NCBI GenBank assembly: GCA_014584395.1
Contig: JACTMY010000014.1
Location: 124,001-188,000 of the forward strand
Origin: Planctomycetota bacterium
Lineage (GTDB): Bacteria > Planctomycetota > Planctomycetia > Gemmatales > HRBIN36
Direction: 5' to 3'
Length of the DNA: 64,000 bases
Shown here: one piece after another, positions 1 to 9,168 of the stretch
Layout: each line of letters starts with the position of its first letter
Position numbering within the stretch: position 1 is the first letter of the stretch
The notes under the pieces: generated by a model
The model's database searches: none
What the model was told of the DNA's origin: nothing
Seen by the model: only the letters and a program-made list of their open reading frames with translations
Position numbers and translations under genes: made by a program

Positions 1-467
1 GGACCGTCCCGATCTACGTCAGCAAGACGGATGATCAAGCCCGAGCTGAATTCGAACCGCATCTCCGTTTTTTCCTGGAGCATCACTTCACCACCAAAAT
101 CGCCAATCGCATGGCGCCAGGATTGCTCTCAACGGCCTCGACGTTAGCCTTGATGAAACAAGAGCAGGAACGAATGCATCCAGGGATGGACTGGAACGAG
201 ATCATAACCGGCGCCTATGCCATTGTGGGCAGTCCCGCAACCGTACGGGAGCGAATTAAAGAGTGCAGCCAAGCCCTGGGAGTAGGCGTTCTTTTCGGCC
301 TGCTGCAGATTGGTTCATTACCGCACATGTTGACCAGGAAAAGCATGGCCTTGATCGCCCGGGAAGTCCTGCCATATTTGCGGGGCAACGATCCCATCCC
401 TGCATCGAACATGGAGACTCGTTTTCCATGGCAAAGCAAAGTGGATACGGCAACCATTGGCCATTGA
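1..467 (+). CDS. LLM class flavin-dependent oxidoreductase, C-terminal part
   Basis: The reading frame is open from base 3 to the TGA at 465-467 and has no start in the window, so about 154 C-terminal residues are seen. The end of the protein has the pattern of the bacterial luciferase-like (F420/FMN) family: a segment around AIVGSPATVRERI, in which a G-[ST]-P-x-x-V-x-x-x-[IL] turn precedes the last helices, followed by a final helix ending LPYLRG. Such enzymes oxidise small organic substrates with a reduced flavin or deazaflavin. The substrate cannot be told. It is followed after 42 bases by an alpha/beta hydrolase and then an SDR, which suggests a small catabolic operon that begins upstream of the window. 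Confidence 0.75.
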   Translation, partial: TVPIYVSKTDDQARAEFEPHLRFFLEHHFTTKIANRMAPGLLSTASTLALMKQEQERMHPGMDWNEIITGAYAIVGSPATVRERIKECSQALGVGVLFGLLQIGSLPHMLTRKSMALIAREVLPYLRGNDPIPASNMETRFPWQSKVDTATIGH

Positions 468-509
468 TCGCGGTCTGGACCTTGCATCCGTGATCTGGAT
501 CAAATACGC

Positions 510-1358
510 ATGATTCAAGCCTTTCGGAAATTATCCTTTGGTGCTCGATTATTGCTGGGACGCCATGGCGAGAAAGCCGTGGTCGACGTTGCGGGCGTCC
601 CCACGCAAGTGCGGCGAGGCGGCGAAGGGCCCAATTTCGTCTATCTCCACTCCGCCATAGGGGAAACCGTTTGGCTCCCTTTTCTGAAGGCATGGTCCAG
701 TTCCTTTACCGTCCATGCGCCCGCGCATCCAGGCTACGCCGAGAGCCGGGGTCTGGAGCAAATCCGTGACATCGAGGATTTAGCCTTTCACTACATCGAC
801 TTGTTTGATTCGCTCAGCCTGGAGCAAACCCTATTGGGGGGAGTCAGCCTGGGTGGCTGGTTGGCCTTGGAGATCGCGTGCCGATGGCCTGAGCGGGTTA
901 GCCGGCTTTGGCTGGCTGACGCTCCAGGGTTATGGCTGGATGACCATCCCTTGGTTGATTTGTTCAAATACCAGGACGATCCGCAGTTGGCCCGGGAGTG
1001 GTTGTTCCACGATCCTGATTGCCCTGCTGCCACTTCCATCATCAAGCCCCCCCATCTACTTAATGATGAAACCAAGGCCGCCATTCAGCGGAGCATGTCC
1101 CTGTTGGCTAGGCTGCTTTGGGAACGTCCCTATCATCCGCGATTGGCACGACGCCTCCATCGCATACGCTGCCCGGTGCTTATTGTCTGGGGTGCGCAAG
1201 ATCGCCTCATCCCGCCCGCCTATGCACAAGCCTATCAACAACTGATGCCCCAGGCCCAGATTCATCTCATTGCCGATTGCGGCCATTTGCCGATGTTCGA
1301 GAAGGAAGCGGAATTCGCCTCCGTGGTTCGCCGATTCTGCCTGGATACCACGACATGA
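510..1358 (+). CDS. alpha/beta hydrolase
   Basis: A 282-residue protein of usual length for a single-domain alpha/beta-fold hydrolase. The nucleophile elbow is GVSLGG with Ser113. The acid is probably Asp231 in the WGAQDRLIP turn, and the histidine is His259 in ADCGHLP near the C-terminus, so the triad is complete. An HSAIGE stretch near residue 48 sits where the oxyanion loop is expected. The spacing to the upstream oxidoreductase is 42 bases, and its TGA overlaps the ATG of the following SDR gene (ATGA), so the three are probably co-transcribed and the last two translationally coupled. Substrate unknown; an ester or C-C bond hydrolase is the general expectation. Confidence 0.85.
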   Translation: MIQAFRKLSFGARLLLGRHGEKAVVDVAGVPTQVRRGGEGPNFVYLHSAIGETVWLPFLKAWSSSFTVHAPAHPGYAESRGLEQIRDIEDLAFHYIDLFDSLSLEQTLLGGVSLGGWLALEIACRWPERVSRLWLADAPGLWLDDHPLVDLFKYQDDPQLAREWLFHDPDCPAATSIIKPPHLLNDETKAAIQRSMSLLARLLWERPYHPRLARRLHRIRCPVLIVWGAQDRLIPPAYAQAYQQLMPQAQIHLIADCGHLPMFEKEAEFASVVRRFCLDTTT

Positions 1359-2152
1359 CCACCCGCGGCTACTTTGCTCAAAAAGCCGTCATGATAACCG
1401 GCGCTGCCAACGGCGTAGGCAAGGCGTTGGCGATGGAGTTGGCCCAGCGCGGCGCACGCATCGCCGCCATCGATTTCGACGCCGCCGCACTCGACCAACT
1501 CGCACAAGAGCTGCAACGCTTCCCCATACCCCATGCCCTTGCCGTCGGGGACGTGACCTCCTTGCCCTCCATGCAAGCCGCGGCGTCCCGATTGTCCGAA
1601 TCATTGGGAACCATGGATATGCTCATCGCCAATGCTGGCATCGGCATGGAAAACGGCTGCGTTCCGTTCGATCCGGTCATCTTCCGAAAACAAATCGAGG
1701 TCAACTTGATCGGCGTGGCCAACAGTGCCGCTTGCGTCATCCCAGGGATGCTGCGCCAGCGGAGCGGTCATGTGATCGCGCTTTCCAGCCTCGCTTCCTA
1801 TCGCGGCTTGCCGCTCATGTCGGGATACTGCGCGAGCAAGGCCGGGGTGAGCGCCATGATGGATAGCTTTCGCGTCGAGTTGGCCCCTTACGGCATTCAC
1901 TGCACCACGATCTGTCCCGGATGGATTCGCACGCGATTGACGAATCATTTTGCATTCCCCATGCCGGACATGCTTTCCTTGGAATCGGCCGTAAAGCACA
2001 TGCTTCGGGCCATTGAGCGCAAGCAACCTTACGTCGCCTTTCCACCCCGCAGTCATTGGCCATTAGCCCTGAATCGTCTCTTACCCACGACGTGGGGCGA
2101 TGCCATCATGAAGTGGGTGTTGCGTCGGCAAGGCTTGACCAAAGGAATCTAG
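1355..2152 (+). CDS. SDR family NAD(P)-dependent oxidoreductase
   Basis: A 265-residue classical short-chain dehydrogenase. The Rossmann motif TGAANGVG lies at residues 15-22, the NAG motif at 93-95, a catalytic serine in the LSSLAS segment near 144, and Tyr158-x-x-x-Lys162 in YCASK. An Asp in AAIDFD after strand 2 favours NAD(H) over NADP(H). The start at 1355 is chosen because it overlaps the hydrolase stop as ATGA and puts the Rossmann motif at the usual distance; the frame is open further upstream, but that part has no SDR character. The gene ends just before the terminator of the converging clpC gene. The substrate is not evident. Confidence 0.88.
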   Translation: MTTRGYFAQKAVMITGAANGVGKALAMELAQRGARIAAIDFDAAALDQLAQELQRFPIPHALAVGDVTSLPSMQAAASRLSESLGTMDMLIANAGIGMENGCVPFDPVIFRKQIEVNLIGVANSAACVIPGMLRQRSGHVIALSSLASYRGLPLMSGYCASKAGVSAMMDSFRVELAPYGIHCTTICPGWIRTRLTNHFAFPMPDMLSLESAVKHMLRAIERKQPYVAFPPRSHWPLALNRLLPTTWGDAIMKWVLRRQGLTKGI

Positions 2153-2190
2153 GTGCACGGAATCCTTCATCGTTCAGCCGCGTCGTTGGC

Positions 2191-2231
2191 TAATAAAAAA
2201 ACCGTGGCAGGTGCAAAGCCCTGCCACGGTT
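2191..2231 (-). terminator. intrinsic terminator of clpC
   Basis: Perfect 12-bp inverted repeat (2200-2211 with 2220-2231) and an 8-base loop. Read on the minus strand the stem is followed directly by a run of T (A run at 2195-2200 on the plus strand), and it starts 24 bases past the clpC stop. It also sits 40-80 bases after the convergent SDR gene, so it may block read-through in both directions, but only the minus strand has the T tract. Confidence 0.92.
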
Positions 2232-2255
2232 CCGGTTGCTGGTTTGCTGATGGGG

Positions 2256-4781
2256 TTATTGCGATTCCGCGCTAACCAGCTCTTCTTGCCCCTTATCCTT
2301 GGGTTCGTCGCTGGACTTGGTGGCTTCGAAGACGAGCCGTTTCTCTCCGGTGGGAGCGGTATCGACTCGGACCGTGATGGTATCCTTGCCCTCGAAGTTC
2401 CCGCGCAGCATTTCTTCCGAAAGCGGGTCCTCCACCAGGTGTTCGATCGCCCGGCGCAAGGGGCGTGCGCCGAATTCGAGGCTCGTTCCCTTGTCGATGA
2501 GAAATTCACGGGCTTCCGTCAACAGGTTGAGCTTGAAGCCCTTTTCCTGGAGCCGGCGGAAGACCTTGGCCAATTCGATGTCCACGATGTGTTGCAAATC
2601 TCCTCTCGTCAGGCTGCGGAAGACAATGATGTCATCCAAGCGATTCAGAAATTCGGGCCGGAAATGCTGTTCCAGTGCCGATTTGAGCGTATCCTTCATC
2701 TTCTCATAGTTCGTGTCGGCATCCTTTTTAGCAAAACCAAGCGAGGCGCGATTGGTAATCTGCTCGGCCCCCGCGTTCGTGGTCATGATGAGGATCGTGT
2801 TTTTAAAGTCGACCGTCCGGCCAAAGCTGTCCGTGAGACGGCCCTCCTCCATGATCTGCAAAAGCATGTTCCAAACGTCGGGATGGGCCTTTTCGATTTC
2901 GTCCAGAAGCACGACGCTATAAGGCCGCCGGCGAATCTTTTCGGTCAATTGGCCGCCTTCCTCGTACCCGACGTACCCCGGCGGAGCGCCGATCAAGCGG
3001 CTCACATTGTGCTTCTCCATGTACTCGGACATGTCGATCTGCACCAGGGCGTTTTCATCCCCGAACATGAACTCCGCCAGGCTCTTGGCGAGCAAGGTTT
3101 TGCCAACACCGGTCGGTCCGGCGAAGATAAAGGTGCCAATGGGACGCTTGGGATCCTTGATCCCAGCGCGGCTGCGTCGGACGGCGCGGGCAATGGCCGC
3201 GATCGCTTCATGCTGGCTGACCACGCGGCGATGCAATTCATCTTCCATGCGGAGCAAGCGGCCTGTTTCTTCTGTGCTCAGGCGCTGCAGCGGCACGCCG
3301 GTCATTTTGCTGACCACTTCGGAGATGATCTCGTCATCGACGATGCCATCAACTTCCTTGGACTTCTCGCGCCAATCCTTGGTGATTTGATCCTTCTTCC
3401 TTTTCAGCTTTTCCGCCTTGTCGCGAAGTTGGGCGGCCTTTTCAAAATCCTGCTCAGCCACGGCCGATTCCTTCTCCTGGTTGAGCTGTTCGATTTCTTC
3501 ATCGATCTCCTTGAGGTCCGGCGGGCGGGTCATGGCCTTGAGCCGAACGCGTGCTCCCGCTTCGTCAATCACGTCAATGGCTTTATCGGGCAGGCAGCGA
3601 TTGGTGATGTAGCGATCCGAAAGCTCCGTGGCCGACTCCAGGGCCGCATCCGTGATCTGCACGCGATGGTGAGCCTCGTAGCGGTCGCGAAGGCCTCGAA
3701 GAATTTCGATGGTCTCCGATTTCGATGGCGGATTGACGATGATCTGCTGGAAGCGGCGTTCCAATGCGCCGTCCTTTTCGATGTACTTGCGGTACTCATC
3801 CAAGGTGGTGGCGCCGATGCATTGGATTTCTCCGCGAGCCAGGGCGGGCTTCAGGACATTGCTGGCGTCGATGGCGCCTTCCGCCCCGCCTGCTCCCACC
3901 AAGGTATGCAATTCATCGATGAACAGGATGGTATTCTTGGCCCTGCGAACTTCGTTCATCACCGCTTTGATGCGCTCCTCGAACTGTCCGCGGTACTTGG
4001 TCCCCGCCACCATCATGGCCAGGTCCAGAACCACGATCCGTCGATCGCGGAGCAAGTCTGGAACATTGCCTTCGACAATCATCTGGGCCAGCCCTTCCAC
4101 AATGGCCGTCTTGCCCACGCCGGCTTCGCCCAGGAGAACCGGATTGTTCTTGGTGCGCCGGCTCAGCACCTGGATCACGCGCTCGATTTCATTCTGTCGG
4201 CCGATCACGGGATCCAGCTTATTTTGCCGGGCCAATTCCGTCAGGTCGCGGCCGAAGCTATCCAGCGCGGGTGTTTTGGATTTGCTGTGCTTGCCCGTTG
4301 TGCGCTCGCCGCCGCCGCTGGAAGGCTCGCTGCCGGAATCCAAGTTGTGTCCTAGAAGATTGAGCACTTCCTCGCGAACGTCTTCCAGCTTCAATCCCAA
4401 GTTTTTGAGCACCTGAGCCGCCACCCCTTCTTCTTCCCGAAGGAGCCCCAGCAAGAGATGTTCCGTGCCGACGTAGTTATGGTTGAGGTTGCGAGCTTCT
4501 TCGATGGCGTACTCGATGACTTTCTTGGCTCGTGGCGTATGCGGCAATTTGCCCATGGTGACCATTTCCGGGCCGCTTTGGACCAGCTTTTCCACTTCGA
4601 GCCTGATTTTGCGCAAATCAACGTCGAGGTTCTTCAGCACATTGGCGGCAACGCCAGAACCTTCCTTCACCAGCCCTAGCAGTATATGTTCCGTGCCAAT
4701 GTACTCATGGTTGAAGCGCTGTGCCTCTTGGTTGGCAAGTTGCATGACTTTACGAGCACGGTCCGTGAATCTTTCGAACAT
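2256..4781 (-). CDS. clpC: ATP-dependent Clp protease ATP-binding subunit ClpC
   Basis: An 841-residue HSP100 unfoldase of typical ClpC length. Two Clp-N repeats fill residues 1-145. The first AAA+ module has Walker A GEAGVGKT at 218-225 and Walker B with ILFIDE near 285-290. A middle region with a UVR-like coiled coil lies near 420-460, which separates ClpC from ClpA. The second AAA+ module has Walker A GPTGVGKT at 555-562 and [11 protein letters not shown] near 625. The protein is expected to feed substrates to ClpP in the cytoplasm; clpP is not in the window. The start has a good GGGAGGAG ribosome site. A leader hairpin and a consensus -10 box lie upstream, and a strong terminator follows. 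Confidence 0.97.
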   Translation of the reverse strand: MFERFTDRARKVMQLANQEAQRFNHEYIGTEHILLGLVKEGSGVAANVLKNLDVDLRKIRLEVEKLVQSGPEMVTMGKLPHTPRAKKVIEYAIEEARNLNHNYVGTEHLLLGLLREEEGVAAQVLKNLGLKLEDVREEVLNLLGHNLDSGSEPSSGGGERTTGKHSKSKTPALDSFGRDLTELARQNKLDPVIGRQNEIERVIQVLSRRTKNNPVLLGEAGVGKTAIVEGLAQMIVEGNVPDLLRDRRIVVLDLAMMVAGTKYRGQFEERIKAVMNEVRRAKNTILFIDELHTLVGAGGAEGAIDASNVLKPALARGEIQCIGATTLDEYRKYIEKDGALERRFQQIIVNPPSKSETIEILRGLRDRYEAHHRVQITDAALESATELSDRYITNRCLPDKAIDVIDEAGARVRLKAMTRPPDLKEIDEEIEQLNQEKESAVAEQDFEKAAQLRDKAEKLKRKKDQITKDWREKSKEVDGIVDDEIISEVVSKMTGVPLQRLSTEETGRLLRMEDELHRRVVSQHEAIAAIARAVRRSRAGIKDPKRPIGTFIFAGPTGVGKTLLAKSLAEFMFGDENALVQIDMSEYMEKHNVSRLIGAPPGYVGYEEGGQLTEKIRRRPYSVVLLDEIEKAHPDVWNMLLQIMEEGRLTDSFGRTVDFKNTILIMTTNAGAEQITNRASLGFAKKDADTNYEKMKDTLKSALEQHFRPEFLNRLDDIIVFRSLTRGDLQHIVDIELAKVFRRLQEKGFKLNLLTEAREFLIDKGTSLEFGARPLRRAIEHLVEDPLSEEMLRGNFEGKDTITVRVDTAPTGEKRLVFEATKSSDEPKDKGQEELVSAESQ

Positions 4782-4800
4782 GTAAGGATCTCTCCTCCCG

Positions 4801-4824
4801 CCCCAGCCGGTTATACGGTTGGGG
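4801..4824 (-). promoter_or_regulatory. leader hairpin upstream of the clpC ribosome site
   Basis: An imperfect 9-bp inverted repeat with a 6-base loop (CCCC-A-x-CCG paired with CGG-x-T-GGGG) lies in the untranslated leader immediately before the GGGAGGAG ribosome site of clpC. It could be a repressor operator or an RNA element controlling translation. It does not match the CtsR tandem heptad or the long CIRCE repeat, so its role is open. Confidence 0.35.
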
Positions 4825-4849
4825 TAATTTAGGAATCCCCCGTTATCGC

Positions 4850-4855
4850 ATTATA
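4850..4855 (-). promoter_or_regulatory. probable -10 box of clpC
   Basis: A perfect TATAAT on the minus strand, 69 bases before the clpC start. No good -35 hexamer is visible at 16-18 bases upstream, so only the -10 is proposed. Confidence 0.45.
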
Positions 4856-4910
4856 CGCAGGGGAGTCGGTTTGAGTACAGATGAACCCTCCGTCGACGGA
4901 GAAACCCAAC

Positions 4911-4939
4911 AAGAAAAGGCCCCGAAAAATATCGGAGCC
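4911..4939 (-). terminator. intrinsic terminator of the Ser/Thr kinase gene
   Basis: An 8-bp stem (4918-4925 with 4932-4939, one G-U pair) with a 6-base loop, followed on the minus strand by TTTTCTTGTT. It lies 42 bases past the kinase stop and upstream of the clpC promoter, separating the two minus-strand units. Confidence 0.8.
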
Positions 4940-4980
4940 CTCAGCAACGTTGCTTTTAAGAGCAAATCTCTATCGCACTG

Positions 4981-7900
4981 CTACCGTTTGCGCAGAGCAT
5001 ACCGAACGTCTATGGCATCCAGCATGCGTGCGAACATGCCCCATTCTCCATCATTGTTGGCGACTTTAAAGATCAATTGATTATACCCTTTTTGGAGGTT
5101 GATTTCGACTCTGTATTGATCTTGTTCTGCCAGCTTATTTCCTTCAGCCCGATGAATCATTTTGCCATCGTGCCATACCTTCACGCGGTCGTCCGCACCG
5201 AAAAGCAACCGCATTTTTTGTTCCTTGGGCGAATTCAAATAGATCATCACATAGGCCGACACGCGATCTTGACGTTTGAAATGCGCCTTGAGGTCCAAGT
5301 AACCGCTGGGGCGCGTCGCCAATTGGACCCAGGTGGCGTCTCTTCCTTCCTTATCCTTGAATTTTTCAGTGAGTTCATTTCTGATCTCAGGACCATATTC
5401 TTGATCCAAATCGTCGCCGAACGGACCCACGACCATGAATTCAAGAAATTGACCCGCGAGTCGAGGCGCGTCCTTGGCTTCAAAAATTTTGGATTCAAAA
5501 CTGGGAAACCCCTCGGCTGAAAAGTGATCGCGTTGATTCTCCCTGGCGGTGATCGGCGACCATTCTTTCCCCTGAAACCGTTTCTTGATTTCGCTGCTCC
5601 AAGTTAAGCGGCGCCAACTGGACGGACACCGACTATGACCATACTCGGACAATTCCAAGGCCGGCACCCAATCTTGGGCTTTAAATTCCACGGAAGTCCA
5701 GCCTGGAGGAGCTTGCAAGGACGTCAGCCACTCGTTGTCCGAGAAAACCGGAGGAAATGCCGCGCCTCCGGCATCATCCATGAGCAGAACCAGCAACCCG
5801 GCCGGCGTGCCCGCCGTTTTATTTTCCGCTTCGACGCAAATGACGTTCTTTCCCAATGTGAGTTTGTCGGCGATTTCAATGCTGGCCACTTGCCCCGATG
5901 CCAGCGAGGGTTCCAAGGTGGCAATGAGCTTGTTGTTGATCCAAATCTTGCATTGATCGTCACAGATGGCCTGCAACGTGGCGCGCGTCACTGTGGTCGA
6001 TTGCTCAAAAACGCGGCGGAAATAACGAATGCCCTGGGGGGCGGATTCCAGGGGGGAGCCTTCTTCTGGATACCAAATCCACCGCGCTGGAACCACCGCC
6101 GGCTCCGCTCGAAGATCATCGATCTCAGACATGCGTTTGACATTGTAAAACGAGTTCGATTCGGCTTTTAATTGCACTTGGTCGTTGCGCTCCAAGGTCT
6201 CAAAGCGTATCCCGCGATCCAAATCACGGAATTCCGTGCGCAACAGCGTGATGCCGATAGGTTGAAAGGGTCCTGACTCGCGGCGAAACATCATGCCATT
6301 AACCGCATTTCTGAACTTGCAATTATCGATCGCTATGCCCTCTGTCGGGTGCATAATTTGCAAACACGTTTGAAAACGCTTGGCTCTTTCACTTTTGACT
6401 TCGGTATTGCAGCCGAACATGGTGATATATCGTGTAAAGCCAGCGCTGGTCGATCCTCCTTCGATGCTGATGGCCACCGCATCATCCTTGGCGGCCGTGA
6501 AATCAACGTTGAGGATTTGAACATTGGAATTGCGCTGCGCCAAGCCGCTCAAATTCGCCAGTTTGAGTCCGACTTTGTTCACATTTCTGATAGTCGAACT
6601 TCGCAGCATCAAACCTGGACAGGCCCCAGACAACACGACAGCAGCAGGTGATTGATTGCTCTCCGCATCAAAGATGAACCCCGTAATATGCACATTGGAG
6701 ACATTTTCCACGCTCAACAAAGGTCTTCCACTCGCACGATCGAGTCCCTTCCAGGTCACTGTCGTGCCTTCCGTATTATCTGAGCCGGTCGCATTGGGTT
6801 GAGTCGGTCGTGTGGAGTCCCAATTGGCCCTTCCTTCGATGATCCAATTTCTCCCCTGATCATTGGGGGCGCTGACGAGCCGCACTTCCTCATTGATTTC
6901 TTTTTCCTCAACGCGGATGCGGCCGGTGCGTGCCGGGTCGCGATTCTGCCAGGCTTGCGTTAACGTTCGGAAGATGTTTGGACCTTTGCGCGTTTTGGAC
7001 ACAACAAGGACCATCTCTTCCCTGGGCGTGGTCTTGCCTTTTGGCCAAAAGAGATAACCCGTGCCGCCAAAGACGAGGACCACCACGGCCAAGATCAGCC
7101 AGAAGCGCGTCCGCCGCCGCCGTTTGCGAATATCGCTTCGGCTTGCGGATCGGCGCCGCAGGGAAGATGGCGAACTTGGCGGCCCCACCTTCGAATCGTA
7201 TTCCTTGTTGGGAACCATGCGCCCCGAAGCCGTTTGACGATAGGAGGGTTGCACCCCGCTTTGCAGCATGACGTTGCTGGAACTGGCATCCACGGGGGCT
7301 CGATGATTTTGGTTAGCCCCAGGGCCGTACCGGCCGGCGGCCACAACTCCCGATGAACCCGGTGCGTAAGGCTGCTGATTGAGGTTGGTCCGCGAAGGGG
7401 TTACGTCCCGTGCCACGGCAGCCAGATTGGGCAAGGGACCCGCTTCCGGCGTGCCCGCGCGCTGCGCCGCCAGGCAGAGCCGAGGCATTTCATCGTCGCT
7501 GGGAGGAGGAATCGGCGTTCGCGTCCAAGGTTCTAGGGCCGCGGCGACTTCGATCGGCGTTTGATAGCGATCCTTGGGATCCTTCGCCATCATTTTCTCG
7601 ACAATCGCCACCAAGGCATCGGGCAAATCCGGCCGCAGCCCCTTGAGAGGTTCGGGATTCCGTAATTGATGGAAGAGCAATTTCTGCGTGACCGATCCCC
7701 CTTCGAAGGGTGGACGCCCCACGAGCATGAAATACATCGTTGCTCCCAGGCTGTAGATATCACAACGAATATCCACTTCATGGCTATCCATGGCCTGCTC
7801 AGGGGAAAGATAATCGGCGGTGCCTAACACGCTGCCTTCATCGAATTTTTGGGTAAGCGATTCGCGTTTTTCGTGGTCGAACCGAGCCAAGCCCAAATCA

Positions 7901-8538
7901 AGCACCTTGACCTGTCCCTTGCGGTCGAGCAGTAGATTGCCAGGTTTGATATCTCGGTGAATCATGCCCGCTTCAAAAACGGCCTGTAATCCTATGGCCG
8001 CCTGGCTGATGTAATGGCACGCACGGTTAACGGGGAGCGGTCCCTTGCGGCGCACCACTTCATGCAGGCTGCTCCCATCCACATACTCCATCACAATGAA
8101 ATGATTGTCGCCCTCGGAGTCGACATCATGGGCGCGGACGATGTTCGGATGGTCGAGCGAGGCTACGGCCCGGCCTTCGCGTTGAAACCTTTCCACGGTA
8201 CCTGGATCACTGGCCAAATCCCTGGAAAGGACCTTGATGGCCACGCGCCGCCGCATGAGCATGTGTTCGCAGAGGAACACTTTGCCCATGCCGCCTTCGC
8301 CCAATTGTTCGAGCACGAGATATTTGCCAATGGCAAATCCCCGATAGCGGCCCTTGAGCAGTTGACGCGCCTGAAAGTTCGTGATTAAGCCATCTTGAAC
8401 CATGGCGATGGCGACTTTCGAGGCATCCTCGGTCGTGAATTGATATTTGCGCAAAAAAGCGTTGAAGCGATCTTCGTGAATCAGCCCACTGCGGTGAACG
8501 ATTTCAAGAAAATCACCACTGGTTGTCGGTGCCGGCAT
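4981..8538 (-). CDS. membrane Ser/Thr protein kinase with extracytoplasmic beta-helix region
   Basis: An 1185-residue Hanks-type kinase. Residues 1-65 form a helical N-terminal module often seen in planctomycete kinases. The kinase domain spans about 70-340: glycine loop GEGGMGKV at 80-87, Lys102, catalytic HRDIKPGN at 194-201, and DLG in place of DFG at 214-216. A low-complexity Ser/Pro stretch and a very basic patch lead to one membrane span at about 479-497. The remaining 690 residues should lie outside the cytoplasm: residues about 530-790 have the repeating short-strand look of a right-handed parallel beta-helix (NosD/pectate-lyase type), and 800-1180 hold two copies of a jelly-roll-like unit (IWINNKLIATLE and VKVWHDGKMIHR) resembling ligand-binding domains. 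It probably senses an envelope or surface polymer; the ligand and targets are unknown. Confidence 0.9.
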   Translation of the reverse strand: MPAPTTSGDFLEIVHRSGLIHEDRFNAFLRKYQFTTEDASKVAIAMVQDGLITNFQARQLLKGRYRGFAIGKYLVLEQLGEGGMGKVFLCEHMLMRRRVAIKVLSRDLASDPGTVERFQREGRAVASLDHPNIVRAHDVDSEGDNHFIVMEYVDGSSLHEVVRRKGPLPVNRACHYISQAAIGLQAVFEAGMIHRDIKPGNLLLDRKGQVKVLDLGLARFDHEKRESLTQKFDEGSVLGTADYLSPEQAMDSHEVDIRCDIYSLGATMYFMLVGRPPFEGGSVTQKLLFHQLRNPEPLKGLRPDLPDALVAIVEKMMAKDPKDRYQTPIEVAAALEPWTRTPIPPPSDDEMPRLCLAAQRAGTPEAGPLPNLAAVARDVTPSRTNLNQQPYAPGSSGVVAAGRYGPGANQNHRAPVDASSSNVMLQSGVQPSYRQTASGRMVPNKEYDSKVGPPSSPSSLRRRSASRSDIRKRRRRTRFWLILAVVVLVFGGTGYLFWPKGKTTPREEMVLVVSKTRKGPNIFRTLTQAWQNRDPARTGRIRVEEKEINEEVRLVSAPNDQGRNWIIEGRANWDSTRPTQPNATGSDNTEGTTVTWKGLDRASGRPLLSVENVSNVHITGFIFDAESNQSPAAVVLSGACPGLMLRSSTIRNVNKVGLKLANLSGLAQRNSNVQILNVDFTAAKDDAVAISIEGGSTSAGFTRYITMFGCNTEVKSERAKRFQTCLQIMHPTEGIAIDNCKFRNAVNGMMFRRESGPFQPIGITLLRTEFRDLDRGIRFETLERNDQVQLKAESNSFYNVKRMSEIDDLRAEPAVVPARWIWYPEEGSPLESAPQGIRYFRRVFEQSTTVTRATLQAICDDQCKIWINNKLIATLEPSLASGQVASIEIADKLTLGKNVICVEAENKTAGTPAGLLVLLMDDAGGAAFPPVFSDNEWLTSLQAPPGWTSVEFKAQDWVPALELSEYGHSRCPSSWRRLTWSSEIKKRFQGKEWSPITARENQRDHFSAEGFPSFESKIFEAKDAPRLAGQFLEFMVVGPFGDDLDQEYGPEIRNELTEKFKDKEGRDATWVQLATRPSGYLDLKAHFKRQDRVSAYVMIYLNSPKEQKMRLLFGADDRVKVWHDGKMIHRAEGNKLAEQDQYRVEINLQKGYNQLIFKVANNDGEWGMFARMLDAIDVRYALRKR

Positions 8539-8852
8539 GGATCAATACCCAAAACGTAGGAAAGCGCACCGCGGCAAGCAATCGAAGCGAGTTTAAGCCG
8601 TAACCCGGTGTGCGACAATCAGTTGACCTTTAGTTCCGAATATACAGTTTATTAAGCTGTCAAGCAAACACATTCAGCCATGGCCAAAAAGACCTCTGCA
8701 TTTGAGGTTGAACTAGACATTCAATCAATTATGGTTCGCCAGGCCCAAAACGAAACCACGGTTCTAAGGCGTTGTGAGCACCGTTGCTCAAAAGCAAAAA
8801 CCCGCCCTTGAACTTGGCGGGTCGATGGATCAGGTCTCAAAATTAAGCAAAG
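8539..8852. other. intergenic region between kinase gene and tRNA
   Basis: No coding sequence is supported. It contains the tRNA terminator (8793-8822). A perfect TTGACA on the minus strand (8658-8663) has a TATATT (8639-8644) downstream, but the spacing is only 13 bases, so a kinase promoter here is doubtful. Confidence 0.5.
8793..8822 (-). terminator. intrinsic terminator of the tRNA gene
   Basis: A 7-bp GC-rich stem (8800-8806 with 8816-8822) with a 9-base loop, followed on the minus strand by TTTTTGCTTTT. It lies 30 bases past the tRNA 3' end. Confidence 0.85.
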
Positions 8853-8926
8853 CGAGGGCGACGGGACTCGAACCCGCAACCACTGGATCGACAGTCCAGT
8901 ACTCTAACCAATTGAGCTACGCCCCC
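8853..8926 (-). tRNA. tRNA-Asp (GUC)
   Basis: A 74-base cloverleaf on the minus strand. The acceptor stem GGGGGCG pairs with CGCCCTC (one G-U). The anticodon stem CTGGA/TCCAG encloses the loop CTGTCGA, giving anticodon GTC. The T-arm has TTCGAGT, and the discriminator base is G73, as expected for aspartate. The CCA end is not encoded. It stands alone, with its own promoter-like site and terminator. Confidence 0.97.
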
Positions 8927-8945
8927 AGTTTGTCTGAGCAATATT

Positions 8946-8974
8946 GATATAAGACCGAAGCCTAACGCCAGCAA
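8946..8974 (-). promoter_or_regulatory. candidate promoter of tRNA-Asp
   Basis: On the minus strand TTGCTG and TATATC are separated by exactly 17 bases, and the -10 ends 19 bases before the first tRNA base. The hexamers are imperfect, but position and spacing fit. Confidence 0.5.
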
Positions 8975-9168
8975 GTGTCCATGCTGTTTTTTCAGACACC
9001 CCGCAGGCATTCAAGCGAAAATGCGGTCGGTACGAAAGGCAGCCAAATACATAAACCGCCAAGGGTTGCTGATCCGCCGGGTCAAGACCCGATCCCTATC
9101 AGGACGCATGAGCACTTGAGGAGGTTCATGAGATAGCATCTTAGAACGAACCCATGGCGCTTTTGACC

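Noticed and set aside
1118-1354. N-terminal extension of the SDR gene
   Set aside because: It overlaps the hydrolase gene and would put the Rossmann motif far from the start; the ATGA at 1355 fits much better.
2211-4355. A 714-codon open frame on the plus strand opposite clpC
   Set aside because: It lies wholly antisense to a full-length, motif-complete ClpC; its translation has no family pattern and mirrors the codon bias of the real gene.
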